Shown piece after piece: positions 35,243 through 43,703 of a stretch of DNA of 64,000 nt. The notes beneath the pieces are model-generated. The model worked only from the letters and a program-made list of their open reading frames with translations, was not told the origin of the DNA and did not search any database. Position 1 is the first letter of the stretch, and each line of letters starts with the position of its first letter. The DNA is from an uncultured Lachnospiraceae bacterium (GTDB lineage: Bacteria > Bacillota > Clostridia > Lachnospirales > Lachnospiraceae). Made by a program: the position numbers and the translations under genes. The stretch lies in contig CAJTOU010000009.1 in the NCBI GenBank assembly GCA_910577835.1, positions 16,321 through 80,320 on the forward strand, given 5' to 3'.

Positions 35243-35270
35243 TTGCAATTCTAAAATTATATGATATAAT
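35243..35270 (+). promoter_or_regulatory. Strong rightward promoter between the inverted repeats
   Basis: TTGCAA (35243-35248) and a perfect TATAAT (35265-35270) are 16 bases apart. As drawn it points right, away from the polysaccharide genes and toward the coiled-coil gene at 35671. Inversion between 34952 and 35317 would move its -10 to about 35000, pointing left into the recombinase-like and polysaccharide genes. Confidence 0.55.
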
Positions 35271-35670
35271 ACACTTGTTTTTATAAAAGAATGATTATCG
35301 TTAATTTAGTTCATCAAAGAAATAATTATATAAAAAATGTGTAAATAACACGACAATTATTGGTATATTTTGATGAACTATTTTTTTTGACTTTTCGCCT
35401 GATTTCTGAATATCCAAAACTTTTCTTTACAACTCTTATCATTTTATCCCTGTCTGCCGATAAAAATAATAACTTATAGAAAACAGGAAACGGATTTCTT
35501 ACATTAGTTCAGGGATTGAACATTCTATAGGTGTTATTTGATATACTCATTTTTCAAAACATCTATATTTGAATCTGCAAAATCTAACTGTCTGTATTGT
35601 CAATCTCTCCGCTGATTAATACTCCTGTGCCGTTTCCTGTAAAACAACAAACAGAAAGGCATGGGATTTA

Positions 35671-36517
35671 TATGGGAATGTTAATAGGAACACATCATTC
35701 AAATACAAGAAGTATCACAATAAAAAATGCCGGTGGTTCTATTGCCGGAACAATCACCGTCTCAAAACCGAAGTCTAAACCTAAAACAAAATCCAGCGCA
35801 AAGCAGAAGAAAAAAAGCGTGCAATACAGCTTTACCGAGCTTTCCAATCAGATTTTGCAGTCAAAAACATTTTTAAACGCTAAACAAATTGCTTCAAGAG
35901 CTTACGCGAAAGCGGCTGTTCTTCGCAGAAAACGTGTAACCGGAGATTATGATGAAACCGCTATTGACCATGCAATTACTCACGCTGAACGTATGGCAAG
36001 GGTAGCAAAAAAGCGTGCAAAACATCTAAAGGAAGAGGCGCGCTGTGAAAAAGAAGAAGAATTTGACCTTACAGATTCCAAAGACCCTGAAAAAACGCTT
36101 GATTTGAAAGAACTGGAAGAACTTATGGATATGGGAGAGGAAGAAATAGATGAAGAAATGATGCGAGAAATGATGAAGGAGCTGACAGAGGAACTTCAGG
36201 CTCAAATGGAGGAACTTGAAAAAGAACTGGCAGAGGACAATGAACTGGATGAGATGTCGGAAGAACTATCTCAGATTTATCGAAAAGATATGTCACCCGA
36301 AGATTTGGAGCTTTTAAAGAAAAAACACAGGTCCGAAGAGATTCGGGACATTATGGACGCAAACAGAAAGTACCTTCGGGCAATGTTTGAACAGCTTGCG
36401 AGGGAAAAACAGGAACTTTCAAACGGGGTATCACTGCAGCTTGGCGGAACAGAAATGCCAGTGCAGATGGAAGCTCCAATTATGACAGAAGGCGGAACCA
36501 TAGATGTAATGGCATGA
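35671..36517 (+). CDS. Uncharacterised acidic coiled-coil protein
   Basis: I do not recognise this family. The protein of about 282 residues begins MGMLIGTHHSNTRSITIKNA, then a short basic linker rich in KPKSKPKTK (about 35-50). A helical stretch follows with NAKQIASRAYAKAAVLRRKRV and alternating Ala/Arg (about 65-120), then a long, highly acidic coiled coil (about 125-235) with Met- and Glu-rich heptads. The tail is Gly/Met-rich. It has no signal peptide or membrane segment. The ATG at 35671 is taken on protein style; the frame stays open to a TTG at 35597 and the ribosome site is weak. It lies alone between the repeat region and a palindromic element. Confidence 0.7.
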
Positions 36518-36534
36518 AAACACCATATCAGACA

Positions 36535-36628
36535 GGGCTGTCACATTAAGCAGAACATATAAAATATAGTATCTATAAAAATTTAAAATCACTATATTCT
36601 ATACTGCCTTTTCTCAGTGCGACAGCCC
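36535..36628. repeat. Palindromic intergenic repeat, copy 1
   Basis: Ends GGGCTGTC and GACAGCCC pair, and the interior (CAGAACATATAAAATATAGTATC ... ACTATATTCTATACTG type) can fold into a long hairpin. Read on the minus strand it is nearly identical along its full length to copy 3 at 53745. It lies between convergent genes and may also terminate transcription. Confidence 0.8.
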
Positions 36629-36660
36629 CTTCTATGTGTAAAATATCCAAAGTACTTTAG

Positions 36661-36797
36661 GTCATACATCTTCGATGTATGACATGATGCAGCATTATTT
36701 GTATAAACCGCAGGAACTGTGGGTTAGCTTGCGTCTCTGCCTTCATTGGAAGCCATTGGCCAAGAATCTTGTCACTTTAGTGATGAGAGGTTCAAAC
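36661..36797 (+). ncRNA. Scar of a TnpB-associated omega RNA / IS200-IS605 right end
   Basis: A perfect hairpin, GTCATACATC-TTC-GATGTATGAC (36661-36683), is followed by CTGTGGGTTAGCTTGCGTCT, then TTGGAAGCCATTGGCCAAG and a terminal CTTGTCACTTTAGTGATGAG stem ending GAGGTTCAA. This order and the closing sequence match the structured RNA 3' ends downstream of Clostridial tnpB genes. No tnpB or tnpA remains. The element ends inside the last codons of the hemC fusion gene, so its edge seems to supply that gene's stop codon. Confidence 0.5.
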
Positions 36798-39170
36798 AGT
36801 TGCTTCAATCAGTAATGCCTCTACCATGTTTTCATATCCTGCCTGTGCTGCTTCGATAATTATTTCCGCCCCCAGGTCTCTTAATGTTTCGCTGCATTTT
36901 TTCCCAATACTTACAACCGGTGTCTTTGGCAGCTTTCCATTAAACATATATGCTATGCGTTTTGCGGAAGAAGCGCAGGTAAATAAAACTGCATCCCATT
37001 CCATATAATCTTCCAGTTCTGTTTTTTCTATCTCAACCGCCTGATTTTCATAAACGGGAATTTTCTCCACATATCCTTTATCAGAATTTATTTTATCTGC
37101 ATCTGTTTTATTGTCATTCGTTTTATCTGTGCTTATTGCACATGGATATCCCACAGACAGCTTTCTTCCCTCTTTTTGAAAAATTTCTTTTAATTCCTCC
37201 CAAAGCGCATCACTGTTATATTGCTTTGGCATAAAATCCGGCGTAATTCCATACTCCTGAAGTTTCTCTCCTGTTTTCTTTCCAATCACTGCAATTTTAC
37301 ATCCAAAAAGTGCTCTTGCATCAAGTCCATTTTCTCTCAGGCAGACAAAAAAATTATCTATTGCATTTACACTGGTAAAAATAAGCCAGTCTTTCCATTT
37401 CTCTCTTTCCAGCTTACAGGATTTGTATACAATTTTTCCCACCTGTATTTCCTTTACATATGCTCCCTTATCCCTTAACATCAACGCCAGCCTTGAAGGT
37501 TCCGAGCCAATTTTAGGAACTAGATATCTCTTTCCAAAAAGCGCTTTTTCCTCAAAAAAATTTAAAGTCTCCCGAAGTCTCACCACATGTCCCACTACAA
37601 TCAATGCTGGTGATACAAGTCCTGCCTCCCTTACTTTCTGCTCAATCTGTTCTAAATCTGATGCCACTGTTTTCTGGGTTGCTCCTGTTGCATTAGAAAT
37701 CACCGCTGCGCTCATATTCGGACTCATTCCGGCTTTGATTAAATTTTTGACAATTTCGCCAAGTTTTCCAAGCCCCATTAAAAAAATGCAGGTATCTTTT
37801 CCTTTTGCCATCGCCTCAAAATCAATATCTGCCAGCTCACCGTTTTTATTGTGAGCAGTCACTACATGAAATCCCGCTGCCAATCCTCTGTGAGTAACCG
37901 GAATACCTGCATACGCCAGTCCTGCGACAGATGAACTTACTCCTGGCACAATTTCAAATGTTACTCCACAGCTTCTTAAAAACAGCGCCTCTTCTGCTCC
38001 TCTTCCAAAAACATAAGAATCTCCCCCTTTTAAACGTACTGTTTTTTTATACTCCATTGATTTTTTCACGAGCAGCCTGTTTATCTCCTCCTGTTTCATG
38101 GTATGATAATGATTTTCCTTTCCTGCATAAATCTTTTCACAGGATGCCTTTGCAAACAGCAGCAGTTCAGGAGAAGCCAGTCTGTCATAAATAATACAGT
38201 CCGCACTTTTCACAAGCTCCATTCCCTTTACGGTAATCAATCCTGTGTCACCCGGTCCCGCTCCCACCAGATAAACAGTTCCCGCCATCTGTGCACGAAT
38301 TACTTTTGCTGCTTCTCTGGCTGTCTGTACAGGAGTTTTTCCAAAAACCTCTGCATAATAAAGCCTTTTATCATGTTCTCTCCCATAAACTGTTCTCAGT
38401 TTTAATTTTCCATCTGTAATCTCACAAAAAGCTCCCACAGGTATATGACAGTCCCCTCCTATTTCTTCTAAAAATGCCCGTTCCGTACTTCCGGCAAGAT
38501 TTGTATCAAAATCAGAAAGAGAATCCAGCATCGCCTGTAATTTTGTATTTTCCTTCTTTATTTCCAATGCCAGAATCCCCTGTGCCGGCGCCGGAATCAT
38601 TTCATCTGTGGAGAAATAACAGGTGATTTTATCTTCCATTCCCAAACGTTTTAATCCCGCTGCTGCCAGTACAATTCCATCCAGCTTCTGTTCCTCCATT
38701 TTGCGAAGCCTTGTATCTACATTTCCTCTGATATCTATAATGTTTAAGTCTGAACGCAGACGTTTTAACTGTCCTGCCCGCCTTGCACTTCCTGTTCCAA
38801 TCACTGCATTTCGGGGAAGTTCTTCTAAAGAATGTTTTTCTCTTAAAATTAAAACATCTCTTGCATCGGCCCTTTTCCACAACTTTGAAAATGCAAGCCC
38901 CTGCGCCGGATGTGCAGGCATATCCTTCATACTGTGTACAGCCAGATGTATGTCGCCTGACAATAACTGCTCTTCAATTTCCTTTACAAAAAGTCCTTTA
39001 TCCCCAATCTGATTTAAAGGCTTATCTTGTATCATATCCCCTTTGGTTTTAATAATTACAATTTCATATTCATATTCGGAAAATACAGTTTCCAGACATT
39101 TTCTGACATATTCCGCCTGAATCAAGGCCAGTTTTGAACCTCTTGTACCGATTTTTATTTTCATATTCAT
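36792..39170 (-). CDS. HemC-CobA-HemD trifunctional fusion
   Basis: Residues 1 to about 300 are hydroxymethylbilane synthase (KIGTRGSKLALIQAEYV; AVHSMKDMP; dipyrromethane Cys in GGDCHIPVGAF). About 300-545 are uroporphyrinogen-III C-methyltransferase (VYLVGAGPGDTGLITVKG; LKGGDSYVFGRG; GVSSSVAGLAYAGIPVTHRG). About 550-792 are uroporphyrinogen-III synthase (WLIFTSVNAIDNFF). The three cytoplasmic activities take porphobilinogen to precorrin-2. The ATG at 39168-39170 has AAAAAGGAAA 7 bases upstream; an earlier in-frame ATG at 39200 lacks a site. It is the last gene of the siroheme operon. Its stop lies at the edge of a TnpB-RNA scar, so the C-terminus may be altered. Confidence 0.93.
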   Translation of the reverse strand: MNMKIKIGTRGSKLALIQAEYVRKCLETVFSEYEYEIVIIKTKGDMIQDKPLNQIGDKGLFVKEIEEQLLSGDIHLAVHSMKDMPAHPAQGLAFSKLWKRADARDVLILREKHSLEELPRNAVIGTGSARRAGQLKRLRSDLNIIDIRGNVDTRLRKMEEQKLDGIVLAAAGLKRLGMEDKITCYFSTDEMIPAPAQGILALEIKKENTKLQAMLDSLSDFDTNLAGSTERAFLEEIGGDCHIPVGAFCEITDGKLKLRTVYGREHDKRLYYAEVFGKTPVQTAREAAKVIRAQMAGTVYLVGAGPGDTGLITVKGMELVKSADCIIYDRLASPELLLFAKASCEKIYAGKENHYHTMKQEEINRLLVKKSMEYKKTVRLKGGDSYVFGRGAEEALFLRSCGVTFEIVPGVSSSVAGLAYAGIPVTHRGLAAGFHVVTAHNKNGELADIDFEAMAKGKDTCIFLMGLGKLGEIVKNLIKAGMSPNMSAAVISNATGATQKTVASDLEQIEQKVREAGLVSPALIVVGHVVRLRETLNFFEEKALFGKRYLVPKIGSEPSRLALMLRDKGAYVKEIQVGKIVYKSCKLEREKWKDWLIFTSVNAIDNFFVCLRENGLDARALFGCKIAVIGKKTGEKLQEYGITPDFMPKQYNSDALWEELKEIFQKEGRKLSVGYPCAISTDKTNDNKTDADKINSDKGYVEKIPVYENQAVEIEKTELEDYMEWDAVLFTCASSAKRIAYMFNGKLPKTPVVSIGKKCSETLRDLGAEIIIEAAQAGYENMVEALLIEATV

Positions 39171-39204
39171 ATCTATTTCCTTTTTCATTTCCCGCTCCAT
39201 TTCT

Positions 39205-40431
39205 CTATATCTGAAACAGCCTTGCCAGCGTATCCCTGTACCAGTCCTGTTCTTCCTCTGTTTCCAGCTTTTTCAATTCCTCAATCGGCTCTCTCAAAAG
39301 CCTGCGAAACCCCGCTTCCAGAGTCCTTTTTATAATCTTCTTTTCACGTTCACTTAAATCTATTTTTCTATTTATATACCCAAAACTGTCCTCCGCAATC
39401 TCTCTGCATTTCATCTGCAAAGATTCTATTGTTTCGTCTACTCTTGTCGTAAGCAGCCAGTTGATTGTCTGCAATACCGACTCTTGTATTATTTCTCCTC
39501 CCTGTATAATAAGATTCTCGCGTTCCTTCCTGTTTTTCTGCACTATTTCTTCCAGCATATCCAGATTCATCAGATGACAGCCCGTCACATTAATAAGCGA
39601 AACATCTATATCTCTTGGAGCAGCAAGGTCAAGAAAATACATCTCTTTTCTAATAGTGCATTTCTCTTTTCGGATTACCAGATGAGGAGAAGCCGTCGCT
39701 GAAATCACAATCTCGCATTCCTTCATAACCTCATATCTATTCTCAAAATCCTTTATATCAATTTCCGGAAATTCCGCTTTTAATGCTTTTGCATGAGAGG
39801 AAGTTCTATTACAGACAATTATTTTTTCGGCGCCGTAATCGCGCACATAGCGAAGCGCCAGAGCAGCCGTCTGGCCGCTTCCGATAATCAATACTCTTTT
39901 TCCACTGATTCCATATTCCCTTTCTAGCTGCCGGATTCCCGCATAACTGACAGACAGCGGAAATTCACTGATTTTTAATTCTGTTTTTATTTTTTTTGCA
40001 CAGGCAACAGCATTTCTCACTACCCCATTTAATTCTTTTCTGCTGTACCCCATTGCCTTTGAAAATTCAAACGCCTCTTTGACCTGTCCCAATATCTGGT
40101 CCTCTCCCAATATCTGAGATTCCATTCCGGCAGTCACACGAAACAGATACTTTATCGCTGCTTCTCTTTCCATATGATTAAAATATGGTTTTAAATCCAC
40201 CTGCAAAAACATTTCCTGATAAACCGCTCTTATAATTTCAGGATGTCTCGGATTTTCATAAAAATAGTATACCTCGCTCCGGTTGCAGGTTGATAAAATC
40301 ATACACTGTAAAATTCCTTCTTTCTCCAGCCTGTGAAACATCTCCATTTTTCTGCTGTCTGTAAAATTTACAATATCTCTGATATCCAGTCCTGCGCTTT
40401 TATAATTAATTCCACAAAATCCAAAATCCAT
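39205..40431 (-). CDS. hemA: Glutamyl-tRNA reductase
   Basis: This NADPH enzyme reduces glutamyl-tRNA to glutamate-1-semialdehyde, the first committed step of C5 tetrapyrrole synthesis. The catalytic Cys49 lies in LSTCNRSEVYYF, and the family motifs AGMESQILGEDQILGQV and the Rossmann VLIIGSGQTAALA are present, with a C-terminal dimerisation helix. At 408 residues it is of normal length. It is followed 34 bases later by the hemC fusion and preceded by hemL, all on one strand. The gene may carry a heme-independent regulation because no late heme genes are in the operon; that is inference. Confidence 0.95.
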   Translation of the reverse strand: MDFGFCGINYKSAGLDIRDIVNFTDSRKMEMFHRLEKEGILQCMILSTCNRSEVYYFYENPRHPEIIRAVYQEMFLQVDLKPYFNHMEREAAIKYLFRVTAGMESQILGEDQILGQVKEAFEFSKAMGYSRKELNGVVRNAVACAKKIKTELKISEFPLSVSYAGIRQLEREYGISGKRVLIIGSGQTAALALRYVRDYGAEKIIVCNRTSSHAKALKAEFPEIDIKDFENRYEVMKECEIVISATASPHLVIRKEKCTIRKEMYFLDLAAPRDIDVSLINVTGCHLMNLDMLEEIVQKNRKERENLIIQGGEIIQESVLQTINWLLTTRVDETIESLQMKCREIAEDSFGYINRKIDLSEREKKIIKRTLEAGFRRLLREPIEELKKLETEEEQDWYRDTLARLFQI

Positions 40432-40539
40432 ATTTCTGTTCTCGTTTCCAAAGTTTTTATTCTGTGTATTTCATATAGGCTGTTCGCCGCAGAGACTGTA
40501 TCTCTCAGCAAAAACACTTCACCACAAGCATTTTGTTCC

Positions 40540-41823
40540 CTATAAAAAATATTCTGCCATTACCTGACAGGTCTTATCAATATCCTCTTTTGTATGCGCA
40601 TCAGATATAAACATTGCCTCAAACTGAGATGGAGCCGTATAAATACCATGCTCCAGCAGCCATGCAAAGTATTCTGCATAACGCTTTGTATCAGAAGATG
40701 CCGCAGTCGCATAATCAGAAACCTTCCCTGCTGTAAAAAATACGCTCATAAGAGAACCGATTCTGTTTACGCATACTGTTTCTCCTGCGCTTTTCTTTAC
40801 TGCCTTTTCTAATAATGCAGCTTTTTCTTCCAGCCGTTGATAAATAGAAGTATCTTTTTGTAAGATTTTCAGGGTTTCTATTCCGGCAGTAACAGCAATT
40901 GGATTTCCTGACAAAGTTCCTGCCTGATAGACAGGTCCCGCCGGTGATACCATCTCCATAATTTCTTTTTTTCCGCCATATGCGCCCACTGGAAGTCCAC
41001 CGCCTATAATTTTTCCAAGAGTTGTAATATCCGGCTTCACATGAAAATACTCCTGCGCTCCTCCAAGCCCCAGCCGGAAACCTGTAATAACCTCATCAAA
41101 AACAAGCAGTGCACCATATTTTAATGTAATTTCTCTTAAAAATTCTAAAAATCCTTTTTCCGGAAGGACTACCCCCATATTTGCAGCTACCGGTTCCACA
41201 ATAACCGCCGCAATTTCAGAACCGTTTTTCTCAAACAGATTTTTTACAGATTCCTTATCATTATATAAGGCTATAAGTGTATGTTTTGTAAAATCCGAAG
41301 GGACTCCCGCACTGTCCGGTACAGAACTCGTCATAGCTCCTGAACCCACCTTAACTAAAAGGCCGTCTGAATGACCATGATAACAGCCTTTAAATTTTAC
41401 TATCTTTTCTCTTTTGGTAAATCCTCTTGCCACACGCACAGCGCTCATCACCGCTTCTGTGCCGGAACAGACCAGACGGCTCATTTCCATAGAAGGCACA
41501 CACTCTGAAATCATCTCTGCAAGAATCACTTCTTTTTTTGTCGGTGCTCCAAAAGTAAGACCTTCTGCACACGCTTTCTGTACTGCATATATCACCTGTG
41601 GATGTGCATGTCCCAATATTCCGGGACCCCATGAACATACATAATCAATATATTCATTTCCATCTATATCCGTTATCTTATCTCCATTTGCAGACTGAAT
41701 AAATCTTGGCGTCATTCCCACGGAACCAAAAGCCCGAACCGGACTGTTGACACCGCCCGGAATAAGCGTTTTCGCCTTTTGGAATATTTGTTTTGATTTT
41801 GCGTCTTTTATTATCGTGTTCAT
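40540..41823 (-). CDS. hemL: Glutamate-1-semialdehyde 2,1-aminomutase
   Basis: This PLP class-III aminotransferase fold enzyme makes 5-aminolevulinate. It has GGVNSPVRAFGSVG, the SGTEAVMSAVRVARGFT cofactor segment, VFDEVITGFR and the Schiff-base lysine in TTLGKIIGGGLPVGAYGG. The 427 residues match the family. It follows hemB after 24 bases and precedes hemA by about 110 bases. It acts in the cytoplasm with HemA by channelling the labile semialdehyde. Confidence 0.96.
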   Translation of the reverse strand: MNTIIKDAKSKQIFQKAKTLIPGGVNSPVRAFGSVGMTPRFIQSANGDKITDIDGNEYIDYVCSWGPGILGHAHPQVIYAVQKACAEGLTFGAPTKKEVILAEMISECVPSMEMSRLVCSGTEAVMSAVRVARGFTKREKIVKFKGCYHGHSDGLLVKVGSGAMTSSVPDSAGVPSDFTKHTLIALYNDKESVKNLFEKNGSEIAAVIVEPVAANMGVVLPEKGFLEFLREITLKYGALLVFDEVITGFRLGLGGAQEYFHVKPDITTLGKIIGGGLPVGAYGGKKEIMEMVSPAGPVYQAGTLSGNPIAVTAGIETLKILQKDTSIYQRLEEKAALLEKAVKKSAGETVCVNRIGSLMSVFFTAGKVSDYATAASSDTKRYAEYFAWLLEHGIYTAPSQFEAMFISDAHTKEDIDKTCQVMAEYFL

Positions 41824-41847
41824 TTTTCTCTGTTCCTTTCCGGCTCC

Positions 41848-42825
41848 CTATTCCATTTCCTTTATCCATTTTGCAATGGCAAGCGCATGATAAGTAATAA
41901 TCATTTTTGCACCTGCCCTTTTTAATCCAACCATATTTTCCATTACTACTTTTTTCTCATCTATCCAGCCCTGCATGGCCGCCGCTTTCACCATGGAATA
42001 TTCTCCGCTGACATTATAGGCGGCAATCGGGATGTTATAATGCAAAGAAATATCTTTAATTACATCCATATATCCGAGTGCCGGTTTTGCAATAATAAAA
42101 TCTGCTCCTTCAAGAATATCCTGCTCCACCTCTCTGAGCGCCTCTCTGCCGTTTGCCGGGTCCATCTGATAGGTTTTCCGGTCGCCAAAACACGGCGCAG
42201 AGCCGGCAGCATCCCGAAACGGAGAATAATAGCCGGAAGCAAACTTTGCACTGTAAGACATAACCGATACTTCTGTAAACCCTTCTTTATCAAGTGCCTG
42301 CCGGATAGCTGCCACTCTTTTATCCATCATATCACTTGGTGCCACAATATCCGCACCGGCTTTTGCATAGCTGACCGCGGCCTTTGCCAATAATGGAAGA
42401 GTTTCATCATTTAATATTTCCCCATTCTTTACAATCCCACAGTGTCCATGAGACATGTATTCGCAGAGGCATACATCAGCGATAACTACAATATGGCTGT
42501 AATTTTTTTTCATATAACGGATTGCCTGATTTACAATTCCATTTTCATCATAGGCACCGCTTCCCGCCTCATCTTTGCGTGCTGGAATTCCGAAAAGCAG
42601 AACTGCCGAAATACCGGCATTACATACCCTGTCCAGTTCCTCATAAAGCCTGTCTATGGAATATTGACAAATCCCCGGCATGGAATCAACAGGATTGCAG
42701 ATATTTTCTCCTTCTATCACAAATATAGGATAAATCAGCTCATCGATACGAATATGATTTTCTCTTACCATACTTCGTATCGTTTCATTTTTTCTGAGTC
42801 TTCTCATTCTATCCATTATTCTCAT
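41848..42825 (-). CDS. hemB: Porphobilinogen synthase (ALA dehydratase)
   Basis: The enzyme condenses two 5-aminolevulinates. It shows DVCLCEYMSHGHCG, a cysteine-rich metal site, and both active-site lysines in SYSAKFASGYYSPFRDAAGS and FIIAKPALGYMDVI. The 325-residue length is normal. The cysteines indicate the zinc-using type. The first ATG lies 3 bases after AAAGGAGAGG; the ATG three codons later (MDRMRRLRKNETIR) is equally likely and more like other family starts. The gene overlaps the end of the precorrin-2 dehydrogenase gene, so translation is coupled. Confidence 0.95.
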   Translation of the reverse strand: MRIMDRMRRLRKNETIRSMVRENHIRIDELIYPIFVIEGENICNPVDSMPGICQYSIDRLYEELDRVCNAGISAVLLFGIPARKDEAGSGAYDENGIVNQAIRYMKKNYSHIVVIADVCLCEYMSHGHCGIVKNGEILNDETLPLLAKAAVSYAKAGADIVAPSDMMDKRVAAIRQALDKEGFTEVSVMSYSAKFASGYYSPFRDAAGSAPCFGDRKTYQMDPANGREALREVEQDILEGADFIIAKPALGYMDVIKDISLHYNIPIAAYNVSGEYSMVKAAAMQGWIDEKKVVMENMVGLKRAGAKMIITYHALAIAKWIKEME

Positions 42826-43456
42826 CCTCTCCTTTATTTTTTAATTCTATTATTGTGCTTACATTATTTTCGTCTGGAATTTTTTCTGAATCAAGTGCAT
42901 ATTTTAATAATTCTTGATAGATTTGTCTTCGCTCCTCCTCTGTCTGTATGTTCTCCTTTACAGATGTTCGAATACTTCCAAGAAAATCGGCCAGTTCTCC
43001 GATAAATGGGGTAAGCACACTTTTCACAGATTCTTTCAGATATTGTGTAATAACCGGACTTTTTCCACCAGTTGAAAATGCGCCGACTACATCATTTTCT
43101 TTTATATATGAAGGAAAAATAAAACTGCAGTCCTCTATCTGGTCTACAACATTGATGTAAATATTTTTCTGCCTGCATATTGTAGAAATGGTATGATTTA
43201 ATTCTTTCTGACTGGTAGCAGCCACGACCAGATGAATTCCCTCAAGGTCCTGCTCGGAAAAAGGCTTCTTTTTATAAGTTACATTTTTATTTGTTCTGCT
43301 TATTTCTTTTATTTCCTCACAAATCTCTTTGCCAATTACCTTTATAACTGCACCAAAGTCAAGAAGTACCCGTACTTTTCTTAAAGCTACCTTTCCTCCG
43401 CCTACAATCAGACAGTTCATATCTTTTAAATCTATAAACATGGGGAAATATGACAT
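42809..43456 (-). CDS. Precorrin-2 dehydrogenase / sirohydrochlorin ferrochelatase-like
   Basis: The 215-residue protein is the Met8p/CysG-N/SirC-type NAD-dependent dehydrogenase that oxidises precorrin-2, with or without iron insertion. The start YFPMFIDLKDMNCLIVGGGK shows the Rossmann loop VGGGKVALRKV, then LVVAATSQKELNHTI and NVVDQIEDCSFIFPS and AFSTGGKSPVITQYLKE with the conserved Ser/Gly. The ATG at 43454-43456 has CAGGTGA upstream and is preferred over a start 18 codons earlier. It is the first gene of the siroheme operon, directly behind a good promoter. Confidence 0.92.
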   Translation of the reverse strand: MSYFPMFIDLKDMNCLIVGGGKVALRKVRVLLDFGAVIKVIGKEICEEIKEISRTNKNVTYKKKPFSEQDLEGIHLVVAATSQKELNHTISTICRQKNIYINVVDQIEDCSFIFPSYIKENDVVGAFSTGGKSPVITQYLKESVKSVLTPFIGELADFLGSIRTSVKENIQTEEERRQIYQELLKYALDSEKIPDENNVSTIIELKNKGEDENNG

Positions 43457-43494
43457 GCTATCACCTGCCCTGTTGTTATTTTTAGCTGACTTAT

Positions 43495-43523
43495 AGTATA
43501 ATCCACCCATTAAAAAAAATCAA
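43495..43523 (-). promoter_or_regulatory. Siroheme operon promoter
   Basis: On the minus strand TTGATT (43518-43523) and TATACT (43495-43500) are exactly 17 bases apart. The start codon follows 38 bases after the -10, so the leader is too short for a large riboswitch. Confidence 0.65.
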
Positions 43524-43564
43524 CTGTCTGTCTGATTCAAAAACACAGTTTAAAAATGAAAGAC

Positions 43565-43593
43565 TTGACAAACAAAATTCAATGTAAGATAAT
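43565..43593 (+). promoter_or_regulatory. ktrB-ktrA promoter
   Basis: TTGACA (43565-43570) and GATAAT (43588-43593) are 17 bases apart. The leader of about 105 bases contains a small hairpin, CCAGT-TGAAAAT-ACTGG, near 43599-43615. Confidence 0.65.
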
Positions 43594-43703
43594 AGGTCCA
43601 GTTGAAAATACTGGAAATATGACAGAATGTCCCATAAAATAAATAATACAAATTCAATATTTTCTTCATTACTATAATTTACTTAATTGAAGGGGATAAA
43701 ATT

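Larger units (their letters stand above)
34952..35380. repeat. Three TTGATGAACTA cores in opposing orientation
   Basis: TTGATGAACTAAATT at 34952-34966 has a perfect 15-bp inverted copy at 35303-35317 (AATTTAGTTCATCAA). A third, shorter copy (TTTGATGAACTA, 35369-35380) faces the second across 50 bases, with a nested AATAATT/AATTATT pair between them. The first pair encloses about 335 bases with a strong promoter. This fits recombination sites flanking an invertible promoter, or multiple binding sites of the adjacent recombinase-like protein. The rest of the 34714-35670 gap is AT-rich without genes. Confidence 0.7.

Noticed and set aside
43594-43703. c-di-AMP (ydaO) riboswitch upstream of ktrB
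   Set aside because: The leader is only about 105 bases with one small hairpin, and the conserved ydaO segments are not seen.
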